Shown here: positions 9,480 through 20,277 of the stretch, piece by piece
Position numbering within the stretch: the first letter of the stretch is position 1
Layout of the letters: every line of letters begins with the position of its first letter
From: Daphnia carinata
Taxonomy: Eukaryota > Arthropoda > Branchiopoda > Diplostraca > Daphniidae
NCBI RefSeq assembly: GCF_022539665.2
Contig: NC_081331.1
Coordinates: 7,285,534 to 7,349,533, forward strand
Reading direction: 5' to 3'
DNA length: 64,000 bases
The notes under the pieces: generated by a model
Databases searched by the model: none
Seen by the model: only the letters and a program-made list of their open reading frames with translations
What the model was told of the DNA's origin: nothing
Made by a program: the position numbers and the translations under genes

Positions 9480-10517
9480 TTATACATCTTCCGAATCACT
9501 ACTTTCTTGTTTATCCCAATCTCGCATAGACACTTCGGGCATGAAATCGTCACGCAGTACGCTCCATGTTGCCTCTTCCTGCTTTACGTTGGTGGGACGT
9601 TCAGTTTTTACCTAAAGTTGGACATCAAGGATTTGTTTATAACTAACAAGTCTGAAATGTTTACTACCTCTGCTTTGACACGTTTCCCGCCTTTTAAAAG
9701 TTCAAAAAAATCCTCTTTGTTTAGAGATTTCAATGCTTTTTCGCGCTTGCGCTCTAATGGCCCCGCTTCCTTTAATTTGTCTTGGATGGTTTTCTGCTGA
9801 ATTTTAACGGAATTGAACAACTGTACAACACCCCTAGTTGAAACAAACATTTTAATTACCATTTGTTACCGTGAACAACACCTGTAAAGACACTCATGTT
9901 TGATTTGCACCTGAATTGGAAAATTTCATACCTGGTTGCTATTTTTGATAAAATTCTTTCTCTTTCTCTATCCTCAGTGACAGATGGCATAACTCTTCCA
10001 ATAAGATCCCATTCTTTTCTTCTTTGTCTGCGTAGCATTTTTTCAAGATGAGCACTTCGCCTCACAACATCAGGATCCTCGTTTTTGGTAACATTTTCTT
10101 TTTTTGCTTCTTCAACCTCAAATGATAAAGTCTTTTCCTGTTGAGCTGAGATGATCTTCATTATGTCTGCATCTTTTTTGGCTTTCGATAGAATGACAGA
10201 CTTTTTCGTTTTTGGTTTGGAAGACTTAAGCACTTTAGACATGGCATCCGCCCAACCAAAATTCCCATATACAACGTTTTTTTCATCTTGAGATGCAACT
10301 TCTTTTTCATTGGAATCAGAATCAGAATCAGAATCAGAATTGCTTCCTTTTGTGTAAGAATCACCATCGTCCGACGCGCTTGCCTCTTGTCCGCTTTCTA
10401 GGTCATCATATTCTTCGTCGGAATTAAGCAGATCGTCGCAATCTACAGGAAATATTCTGCTAAATATAATCACATACAATCGACAAATAAAATAATTGTT
10501 TTACCAATGGATTCCAT
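9480..10517 (-). CDS. RRP15: RRP15-like ribosomal RNA processing protein (4 exons)
   Basis: Four exons on the minus strand join in phase: 10517-10505 (13 nt, MESI), 10442-9932, 9833-9668 and 9611-9480, with introns of 62, 98 and 56 bp. The product is 273 residues, near human RRP15 (about 280). Residues 5-60 are acidic with a Ser-Asp repeat. Then comes the family hallmark YGNFGWADAMSKVL, a basic region, and the core RRQRRKEWDLIGRVMPSV, IATRGVVQLFNSV and DFFELLKGGKRVKAE. The last exon provides ATWSVLRDDFMPEVSMRDWD and an acidic end. RRP15 is a nucleolar factor for large-subunit (pre-60S) rRNA maturation. The unspliced frames hide both ends: the true start is the tiny exon and the true C terminus is recovered only by removing the 56-bp intron. 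No lesion seen. Confidence 0.9.
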
Positions 10518-11188
10518 ATTTTGTACGTTGTAATTCCCCACGTGAGTAGCAGTCTACTTACTTGAAACAGCAGACAACAAATTTTGGCATTGCGGTATTC
10601 CATCTTAGTTCAATTGTTAATCGCCAGATGGCGTATGTGCCAGCGTTAAATCATTTAAAATATATGTTTACCTTAAATTTTGAAATATCATTGAAAAGTT
10701 TACATAATATTATACGAAATAAAGTAAAATAGCTATTTTCAACTATAAGTTATGTACATTTCTACTTCTATCAACCACAAACTCCATGTGTTGTACGGAA
10801 TGATGGGCAATTACGCCGTATTTTATTTAAAAAGCCTTAGCCTAATACCGCACAAATCAAGGTGTAGAAATAGAAAATGTTTCTTGAAAGTCTTGAGCAA
10901 ATACATGCTTAATCAACGAAAACAAATTTTTCATAGAAAGCTCCTTGCTTAGAGTTAGTAGCCATAACTTCAAGTTAATTGTTATTTCTTCAAACAATAT
11001 TTCTGTTTCTATTGACCGCATTACAAGAAGACGAACAAAATCACCCATTCGTAACCCATCATAAATATTGAAATAAATCATACACAAGAGAAATTTCTGT
11101 ATCATCATGAAAAACACATAACTTTAAATCTACTGGACTAGCTTTTTTTCTTTTTTTTTTTCCTTTTTTGTTTAATTTACTATTATTA
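10518..11188. other. RRP15 upstream region; start of the homopolymer-rich zone
   Basis: The first part should hold the RRP15 promoter. No convincing coding frame was found. A T-run cluster at 11143-11170 marks the beginning of the homopolymer-rich landscape that fills the rest of the window. Confidence 0.4.
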
Positions 11189-11440
11189 TTATTTAAAGAA
11201 AGAAAGGTATTGTGATCGTGATCTCCCTACGGAAATAGTCGAGAATACTTTTGAATTGATTTTCCGAGAACAATCACATCCTACGTTTCTTGTTAGTACA
11301 ACACGGCTTGTAAGCCTGTTTCTGTGAATACGACATATCTTCGATTCATACTGTGTAGCCGATGCAGTCATCGCAAATGGTCGTGCATTGACAACGGGTC
11401 TTTCATGTATAAGCTGCACTCTTATTGGTGTGTTGATTTG
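11189..11440 (-). CDS. Candidate terminal exon, unknown protein
   Basis: After a good acceptor (CTAGCCTTTCAG, minus strand) an 83-codon frame with ordinary composition runs to a stop: QINTPIRVQLIHERPVVNAR, then FAMTASATQYESK and GCDCSRKINSK. It lacks repeats and homopolymers, unlike its surroundings. There is no known family match and no proven upstream partner; exon 1 of the candidate gene at 13526-13669 ends in the same phase (0) and could in principle splice to it. It may be chance. Confidence 0.2.
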   Translation of the reverse strand, partial: QINTPIRVQLIHERPVVNARPFAMTASATQYESKICRIHRNRLTSRVVLTRNVGCDCSRKINSKVFSTISVGRSRSQYLSFFK

Positions 11441-12423
11441 CTGAAAGGCTAGAGCCGAAGATGGCGAATTAGAGCGACCGTAATTGCACGACAGGTAAAA
11501 ATAACAGACAGCCTTAAAATAACTGCAAATAACGTGTAGTACGGCCAGAGATATACCAACTGGATGACAACCGATCGACTTCATAAACTTTTGCCCCGTT
11601 CGAATGAAGTTATTGGTCGATGCTTTAGGAATGTATGATTTATTTTTATTTTTTTTTTTTTTTTGGATTTGCTTATCCTTGCACCCATTGCATGCCGTGG
11701 ATATCACGCATTCACCATTGGATGCCAATAGACGCATTCGTATACATTATACCGGAGCTGTTGATGGACTCGGAGACCAACGAATTTTTATTTTCCGTTT
11801 TGAGGGGAGCAGGAGGCGGGAGGAGATGCATGTGAAGGGCTAGAATAGAAAATGACGAAGAAAGGGTCTCAGCAGGACATGGAGATTGAGAGGAGAATTA
11901 TTGAATTCCCCTTCTGTTCTCCCCGTGCTCTCCCTGAGGGACGCAGGACGCTGTTCTGCGGACGAAACGTGTCGAATAGAATAGGGATGGATTTCACGTA
12001 TGGACTCACTATGCATGTATACACGTGATGGAGAGTTTTTCGTTTCTTTTTTTTTTTTTTTTAGTTCTGTCCCTCATACTTTTTTTTTTTTTTGATTCTC
12101 ATGCAAAATGGCAACCCTCCTCCGTATTTTATTGAGCTCTACCCAGATCTGATTTCCCCCTCTCCGGTACTGTACCCGTTCAGCCTCGATGATGATTCTG
12201 TCCTGCTCGCATTTTATTCCGCTCTGGCCAAATTCAATTGAACATGTTCTTTGGCTTTTTTTGTACGTACATACGTTATATTTCTATTTCTTTCCTTATT
12301 TTCCCCTGACGAATTCTATTTGATTATTACAGTCCTGTCCGCAAACGAAATCGCCACTGATGGCTGTTTGACTAGGCATCTGTTTTTTTTTACCCGGCCT
12401 GCCACCTCTTTTCTCGGTTTCAT
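11441..12423. other. Non-coding, T-run rich
   Basis: T runs at 11648-11663, 12049-12061 and 12080-12093. AAGATGGCG at 11459-11467 resembles a YY1-type core element. No gene seen. Confidence 0.35.
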
Positions 12424-13669
12424 CTATTCACTTTTGAATTGTTCAATGATAGATTTGTAAGGCTGGCAGAGGGGTTGGCGGTGTGCCGCATCCTTGATGG
12501 ATCGTGAGTTCCAAGGGAACAATTGTTTTGACGCACTGGTCTCCATTTTTGATGTTTCTATTACATCTGTGTACAGTAATGCTGTATTGCGAGTTACAGG
12601 AAAGAACAATGAAAAAACAAACAAGAATGCACAAGGTATTAAGAAATTTCAGGTCAAGTACGTGAAAGATGGAAGAATTCTTTTGGCAATTACAACCAGG
12701 CTGCTAGAGTTCGCAAGGTCTTAAAATAGGTGCCTTTTCGTTTAAATGATGCAATGATGGAACACACACGACGTTTTGGCCCTGCTCGTTTTTGTCTTCT
12801 TTCGTTTTTTTTCCTCTTTTTCAGTTATGGTTTGTTTACTGCGCTCCTAATCATCGATGAATCGATAAATTAGCAAATAATTCAACGATGACGTTTAGTG
12901 GGTTCTGCGAAATCCTACGTTTGATATCGCACACGATCGTCAGCTATGAAACAATGAATACATCATTCGCGTAACTATTGCGATGCCGGTCCAATAGATC
13001 CCGCATTCTGAAAGAAACGCATACAGTGTGTTTAAAGACAAACGTGGAAAGACAAAGATAATCCGACGCTTGATTGTATGAAATTGTTATTATTCGAATC
13101 ATTTCAAGCTTTCTTTTTGTTTGTTTTTTTTTGTTTTTTTTGTTTCGTTGACGGATCCCTTGAAATAAAGGAAGAGCACCTGATTGCATGGGGTGGCCGC
13201 CGTTGTTATCTGCATGCTAAAAAGATATAAGATCGTGTAATGGGCCAGACAATAGACGGTTGGTGTCTTACCCTCGGTGCATGTTTCAATCTCGACCGTA
13301 GCAAAATATACTGCGAGGAGGATTGTGCAATTATAGCGTAACAACCCGATCATTATGTCAAACGCTAACTTCCCTCCTCCGCTTCATGGGCGAACATGCA
13401 GTGTCTGTTGTGTACCGAACAACAACTAGGCAGATCTACTCTCTTTTTTGTTTTCTTCATCCTTCCTCCACTTTCGTCCTCGCCCCCTCGTGTGCGGCAT
13501 AATAGCTAGCTATATTCGTCCTTACCTGGACTGCACTCGGTTCGTGTTTAATGCTCGTAACAGACGTACACTTCATATGTTCGTCATCAACAGATATTAT
13601 AGCATCAACTTGCATGTCCGTGACTTCCCCGATGCACGGAGTGTCCGGGCTTCGTTCTGGCCTCCACAT
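12424..13669 (-). CDS. Candidate four-exon gene, unknown product with SUMO-like IKHEP motif
   Basis: Four minus-strand exons join in phase: 13669-13526, 13310-13272, 13216-13180 and 12581-12424, total 125 residues. The start ATG has an in-frame TAA 6 nt upstream. Exon 1 (MWRPERSPDTPCIGEVTDMQ..., ending SIKHEPSAVQ) stops at an excellent CAG|GTAAGG donor. Exon 2 follows a pyrimidine-rich acceptor (CCTCCTCGCAG) and ends at GTAAGA. Exon 3 follows TTTTTAG and ends at a weaker GTGCTC donor. Exon 4 (ALLYTDVIETSKMETSASK...) runs to a stop. IKHEP fits the psi-K-x-E SUMOylation consensus common in transcription-factor activation regions, but no DNA-binding domain was found. Exon 1 is the strongest piece; it could be the 5' end of a larger gene with other downstream exons. 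A plus-strand frame (12497-12724) overlaps exon 4 and also looks fairly protein-like, so the last exon is the least certain. Confidence 0.33.
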
Positions 13670-14767
13670 AATTTATCAACAAAGTCCAAAATGAAGATCA
13701 GTTCATTATCTTATCGTTGTTTCATAATTGCGTAATGCACATCTTGTATTTCGTCTTCGAGTCTCATTTTTGGTGGTTGGCTTTCCGTTATTATTATTAT
13801 TCTTTTTTTAGGGGGGGGGGGGGAAGGTCTTTATTAATGAAAGGAAGTGCCTACGAGCTATTAGGATAAATCTGATGTCGAAATAGGAAAAAAAAAATAG
13901 AGAAACGAACTCGTAAAACTGGTCGAGGAGAAACAAAGAAGAGATAAAAAAAAAAAGAAGAAAAAAGGTTAGATAAAAACAGCTTGATTGTAAAGTGCTG
14001 GCACGTATTACTACTATTTCCCTCCAAAAATAAACGAGTGTGAGAGGACGGAAGGAAGGGAAAAAAAAAGATAATAATAATACTAAGAATATCAAAGAAA
14101 AGATGGAAAATAAATATAATCCGCTACTTCCGTCTACTGTCATCCTCGGATCGGTAGTCAGTCGAAGAGGGGTTGTGTTACGTCAAATATGTGCGGGATT
14201 AGCGATGGGGAAGGGCCAGTAAAGCGGACTGCGACAATCAGTCGATGGATTTTTGCTTACATACGCCAGGGCAATAATATGAACGGATACAGCAGCTTTG
14301 CATTTTATGTCTTTTGCTTGGAGCACACACACCACGGGTGTTGATTGGGAGGCAAGCCACAATCCAATGCAGCGCTCCGGTTAGCCTTTAAGACGGTGCC
14401 ATTTCTTGCCAGTGAGTAATTACGTAACCAAGTTGACCGTCTAGATTGGCTGCCTGATCCATTGGATTGAATTTGGCTCTATAGGGCATTGCGGTTCTAT
14501 ACTTGTCTCCTCCATTACATCGGATGGGTTTTGTATAGAACAATTTTAGTTGCGTTGGAGCCGGTCATATTCTGTGGCAAGTAGCGGCATCATGTCGAAG
14601 ATTGGCCCTTCACCAAAGGAGGCTGTAATAATAACTAATAACTGGGGTCGCAACTCGCACAGCAGACACGAGAGTCTCAAAGCGAGCCGATGCTAATAAG
14701 CTCTATTGCGGCTGTCGTATTTAACGGTCAACTCGGCTGCTCGATACAGTGTTGTAACATGTACTCG

Positions 14768-14769
<2 letters not shown>

Positions 14770-14800
<31 letters not shown>
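14770..14800. repeat. (CA)n microsatellite
   Basis: Perfect CA dinucleotide repeat of about 30 bp. Confidence 0.95.
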
Positions 14801-14803
<3 letters not shown>

Positions 14804-16506
14804 TGCAGCACGGCTCTTTGCCTTTTTTTCTCATTACTAAAGCTCTCCCCCGTTAGACCCCTGGATTTGGAGGGCACTTATTGCCGTTGTCTGCCGTATA
14901 TTCGGGCGCTTATTATTATTAACTTGGTGAGTAGACACGCCGCCAGCCACGGCTATGTCTTTCAAAGTCCCCCAGTAGTTCATCATAAAAAAAAAATGTC
15001 TTAAAAAAAAAAAAGGAAAGGGGGGAGAGAAAGTAAAACGGAGAAAGAAAAAGATGTTTATGAAAGGCAATCGTTGTAAACGACGTAAGGAAATCCATCG
15101 GCTATGTATAGTCATAGTGTGGCAAAGCCGCGTAGTTAAGAACCATATTGTGATTGATTGGTTGAATTTATTCAAACATTCTCTTTTCTTTTTTCCTGCT
15201 TGATTTCTTTCCCTCGTTTTTTATACATTTTTTTTTCTTTTAGGTCTTACATTGGACAGAAAAGATAACTGTGAAGGGGAAAAAAAAATGAGAGGAGAAG
15301 AACAACCATCACTTGGTGTTCTCTTTTCACTCGATGGAGAGGAAGAACAAGGCCCGGTAATATGAAGAGGAGCTACCAAATGTCATATTTGTCGGTGAAG
15401 GAATTGAAAAAAAAAAAAAAAGAGAGAGAAAGAACTCTCTGACCTATACCGAGCCATACTATATATTAAATTTTTTTTTTTTGTCATTTTCTCTTTACAA
15501 GCAGATAACTGGGGAGCTTTCGTTTTCATCTCTCGCTTTCGAACTGTAAGTTGCGGCTGTGCAGTACCCGCAGTCAGCAGCTGGCTATTGGCCTTTGGTC
15601 AGAGTGACTCCGTTTGCTAGACATCATTCAACGATGTACTCCCCTCTCCATCATTCCAAACGTTTTCACATGCAATCCTCTTTGACTTGTCTACCGTTTT
15701 TATTTTTCGTCAACATTGACCCTTTCTCATTTCTTTTGGCTTTTTACCTCCTCCCCCCAGATAGTCCGACTTAGAATTCAATTAAAGCTCTCCCGTCATG
15801 ATTATGTATAAAATGCTAAGCCTTTCTACTTTAAAGGTTGTTTTATTTATTTCTCAAAATATATACAGTATATACTGTACACTGTACGTAAAATGTGTTG
15901 CCTCTAAATGTCCAGCTGCTTGTTGACGTGGGATACATTGATCATCTTCTAACAACTGGACAGTTGGTTATTTGACGCAATTTGGGTAACGCGTTGTTTT
16001 CTCAGCAGTTAGTCAGGCCGGCATCTGATTTCCTTTTTGCTGTGCTGTTTACTTTTTTTGGGGGGGTTTTCCTCGTCATCTAGCTGATAGGGTGGACGGC
16101 TACTGACGACTACTTCGTTCTTCGGTTGCCCGCCTCTCCCTATTTTTTTTTTTCTTCGCCCTCCATTTATCAAGTATCAAGGCGTTATGAGAACACAGAA
16201 AGGGACGTGTGTCCGTCCTCTCCGTCCACGGCGATACAAGACGAAACCTCTGGCAGAAGGGAAGAGCTCAGCTTTGAATGACCATCCACCGGTTGCTGGA
16301 ACAGGAGGAAGTTTGTCATCGACGAGGATGCTTTTTCTCTTGGAATTGCGTAGAGTAAAATAAAAATGAAAATCTTTTTTATTTATTTTTTTTTTTTTTT
16401 GTGCTCCCCTTCTCTTTTTTCTTTAGTCTCCTTTTGGTAGTCCCTAAAAAATAGGCGGGTCATTAAGGTCAGAGACGACGTGGAGGGGAGCGAAAGAGAC
16501 GTAGCT

Positions 16507-16526
16507 AGAGAGAGAGAGAGAGAGAG
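16507..16526. repeat. (GA)n microsatellite
   Basis: Perfect AG/GA repeat of about 20 bp; such tracts are potential GAGA-factor sites in arthropods. Confidence 0.9.
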
Positions 16527-18871
16527 GCAGCTGGTGGATGTTTCTCCAACATTTCGATGGCCAATGTGTGCGCATATACGTGTAGGTACTTCTCGCGTTT
16601 CTTGCTAAGGGAAACATATTTCTCTCCCCTCATAGCTCACATATATATCAAAAAAATTCCTGCCTACTACTACTACTGCTATGCACCATATCTATATATA
16701 TATATAGATGCAAACATGGATACATATCCATGCGTTATGCGCATTTTCTCATTTCTCTTGTTCATCTTTTTTTGAGGGGCTTTTTCGGACCAGGAGGTTT
16801 GACCGAGACGACCCCGCCTCTCCCACAGTTAAAAACGTATGAAAAAAAAAAAAAGGAAGAGGCTGACGATGGGTTCGACGAAGCTGGGGGGGGGGGGGAA
16901 TTCACCGACTAGCAAGAGTCATCTATATAGATTGTCGTATCGTTTTTGTATAGGTATTCCCCTTATTTCCCTTCTCCAGCGTTACTATAAAATTTTCAAT
17001 TTCATATTCACTTTATTTTTGATATTTCTTAACAATCGATCCCCCTCTCTCTTCTGTTTGATAGTAAAAAGCTTTCATAATATAAAAACGGGGAAAAAAA
17101 AAAAAAAAAAAAGAAGTGACCATGTGTGAGCCCAAAGATGAAGGCGGGATTCTCACAATTGCGTGACCTGTGTGAACGGAGACCGGTGTAGGGCGGGCCG
17201 TGGCTATTCTTCATCGGGATCTTCCCAGGTTCCCAACGATGGACTTTGGTCGAGGGGGTTAGGAAAAATACATAGCCGATCATAACGCTAAAAACCCACA
17301 TTGTATTCGAATTTCTTTTTCTTTTCCATTGCCTTTTGGCCTTTGCATTCCGGTCTGGTCAAACAGGGCCTTGTCAATTTTGATTCATAAATCGCTCATG
17401 ACATTTGAACGGAAAGCCCCTCGCTTGTTTCGATTCGGAATACATTCGGTCACTTTTTTTTTTTTTTTTTTTCAAAACTCCATATTTTTCAACGGTTACT
17501 GGTATAAGGCAGTAGGCGTTGCTCTCTGTCGCTCAACAAGAAGAAGCAGAAAAAAAGGGTCACTTGATGCTTTCTTGATTTTTCTTTTTAACACTGTCCA
17601 TCTGACATAAACAGGCTAGCGATGGATCGTGTGCTGCTGTTTTCTTTCACTGGAGTTCAACCCACCTCCTTCGCTTTCTTGTTCCCTCTCTTTTTTTTTT
17701 TCATTCTTTCCGCAACATGCTGGAACACGCGCAGTCTGACTAACCAAGTCAGACGAATGTCTTTGATTCATCGATTGTGCGTGTGTAGCGGTGCGTGTAC
17801 TACTTGTGTACCCCCTGTTTTTCCTTCGGCCAGCGTCTTCTAAAAAGAGAAAAAAAAAAAGGGCACGACAAAAATAGGCTGCGACAAATGACTTCTTTGT
17901 GCGCCTGCCTGGAAGTAATGTCACGTTGGGACAGTGTAGTACACTACATGTAATACCTTCAAGCAATGAGCACTCGCTTTAGTGACCCTTCTTCGATCAG
18001 ATCCTTTTCTTTAGTAGTTCCTGCGTATCGGCCTTCTCTATTTGGAACATTCGGACGTAAATAAAAAAAAATAATAATAATTCAAAACGGAATAAATCAG
18101 AATCTCAGTCTAAATACAAAGAGTTGTGTCGGCCTGACCAAAACCTTCCTCTTTTTTTTTTTTTGGAGGCATCCAAAACACGTCAGTAGTTCTGAAAAAG
18201 CGGCCGGCCCCCTTTTTTTTTCTCCAATAGCGAATGCATAAACTTTAGAATCCTCAGACTTGCAAAGGAAAGAATAGATTTTCTTTTTTCTTTCCTTTTT
18301 GTTATTATTACGAAACGAAATGTCAACCGACAGTGTTTGCCATTGAAAATCCGGATAGATGAACAAGCGCACGTATATATTTACAAGATAAATGTCGATG
18401 CATAAACGCAGGAACACAGCGGTGCGCACTCCAAGGTACTTTTATATTTCGATGTATGGTTCCCATGGCACAGTTCGCGTATTTTTATTTTATTTTATTT
18501 TTTTTTAAATCTTTCTTTTTTGTTTATACATATTGTCCATCTAGATCAATACACACCGCGACGGGCAACTGCTGCTAAAAATGAAAACGAGAGGGGGGAA
18601 AACATTTCTTTGACCAGTCCCTCCCCCCTTTTTTTTCTCGTTTTAGCCACGGCTCTTTAGCCGTTTAGTTGCGATACATTTGGAGAAAACACGGCACAAA
18701 TAAAAAAAAAAAAAAAAAAGAACATTGAAATACGCACCGGACCCATTTAACAAATGAGGTCGTTTTTCTCCCTCCATTCTTTCTTTCGACAACAGATTCG
18801 CGGTAATATAGCCAAGTAGTGAGTATTTTTGGCGGTAGACGTAACGCCGTAAACGGCGAGTTAGCGGACCA

Positions 18872-18890
18872 GGGGGGGGGGGGGGGGGGG
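18872..18890. repeat. G19 homopolymer
   Basis: Nineteen consecutive G residues, the longest G run in the window; potential quadruplex-forming tract. Confidence 0.95.
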
Positions 18891-19410
18891 TGAGGTGCTG
18901 CCAAAGTTTTTCACACGGTTTTATGTCCTAATCTGTTGCTTTTTTTTTTGTTGTGTGTCTCTCCAACAATAAAAACGACGACGCTTCGTCCAGCCAAACC
19001 GTTTGTCATTTACTGTTATTTTTATTCAAGTTTTCTATTTTAAAAAACACGCATAAAGAAAAACTGCCAAACTGTTTAATAATTGCTAGGTATTTTAGCG
19101 ATCATTACGCCAAGTTCTCGTGTTTTTTGTGTTTTTTGTGTTTTTTTTTTTGTTTCACTTTTCACTCTGAGAAAAAAAAACTCTGTACAAGGAACACGGT
19201 GCATTGTTTTGATAGTAACTGTTTAAAAATAAACGAACTGTTCTCTCACGTTTACCCTCAAGGCTCTGAGGTCCCTTTAATGCTGATCAAAAGTCACTTA
19301 TATAGTCTTGTACTACAAACAACCCGCTACTTTTAATGGCCTTTCTTATTGCAAGGCTTACCTTTTGGGTTTGGCTGTGTAAACTTTCGCTTCGTAAAGG
19401 AAATGATTAT

Positions 19411-19442
<32 letters not shown>

Positions 19443-20210
19443 AGAAGAAAAAAAGGGGAAAACTATCGGCAAGCTGGCTGGTTTCTTCCGGATGTCGATA
19501 GAGATGTGGTGCGAAACCTCCCGCTGCGATCGTTGCTGATGTTCAATCTCACGCCACTCGGTGAACCTGAGGCGGACCAATCTACCTGGAATCGGTCATC
19601 ATTATCACGAACGTATTACATTCCGGAATCGTATACAAGTCACCGTATGGAATGTGAAATTTATTGGAGGTTTCACCCGAAAAGGTCAGGGGAAAAAACG
19701 CGTCGCACCACACACACACACACACACACTCCGGATTTTTGTTTTGTTTTTTATTGCGAAATATACGGCGCAAAATGTCCTCAGTCCTCCCAGAGTCTGA
19801 GACGCTCTCCAAAAATTTCACACTTAAAAAAAAAAAAGAGATGGGAAAACAAAAAAAAGAAAACGAGACATGAAAATCACAGGTTTTCTAACTTATTTTA
19901 CTTCATATATTCATTTATTTTTATCTTTCTGCTGTTTTTTTTTTTTTAATTTATTCCACAGATTTCTATACATTTCTACAAAAGATGGGAAAAAAAAAAA
20001 AAGAAAGTCATTCGACTGTCCTGACGTCAAGTTATAATTAACTTTGGGGCGTCAGAGGTTGCAGCATCCTGTGGCCGGCGATGAGCCTGCGAAGCTCGAG
20101 AGGGGGGGGGGGAATAGGCGGACGAAGAGAATTACGCGTACACTTTGACTTGAAACGTATAACAGTATACACACTGGCACTAACTAAAAAATATAGTACT
20201 TCGAGACGAA

Positions 20211-20277
20211 CCCCCCCCCCCCCTTTTTTTTTTCTTTAAAAAAAAAATAAAAAAAGGGGTAGGTTGGTTGGTTGGTT
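20211..20277. repeat. C13-T10 / A17-G4 foldback followed by (GGTT)4
   Basis: C13 (20211-20223) then T10, C, TTT, A10, T, A7 and G4 (20256-20259) make a near-perfect foldback of a homopolymer block. It is followed at once by four GGTT units (20262-20277). Confidence 0.85.

Larger units (their letters stand above)
13670..19999. other. Gene-poor region with microsatellites and homopolymers
   Basis: No gene recognised. Notable elements: a G run at 13812-13823, (CA)15 at 14770-14800, a 16-bp perfect palindrome TACAGTATATACTGTA at 15864-15879, (GA) at 16507-16526, G13 at 16886-16898, G19 at 18872-18890, A24 at 19414-19437, (CA) at 19708-19729, and many T/A runs of 10-20. Open frames here are Phe/Leu/Ser-rich or Lys-rich translations of these runs. 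Confidence 0.6.

Noticed and set aside
9453-9800. Plus-strand frame of 115 codons
   Set aside because: Antisense shadow of RRP15 exons 3 and 4.
12497-12724. Plus frame MDREFQGNNCFDALVSIFDV...
   Set aside because: No family recognised and it overlaps the minus-strand candidate exon 12424-12581; kept only as an alternative.
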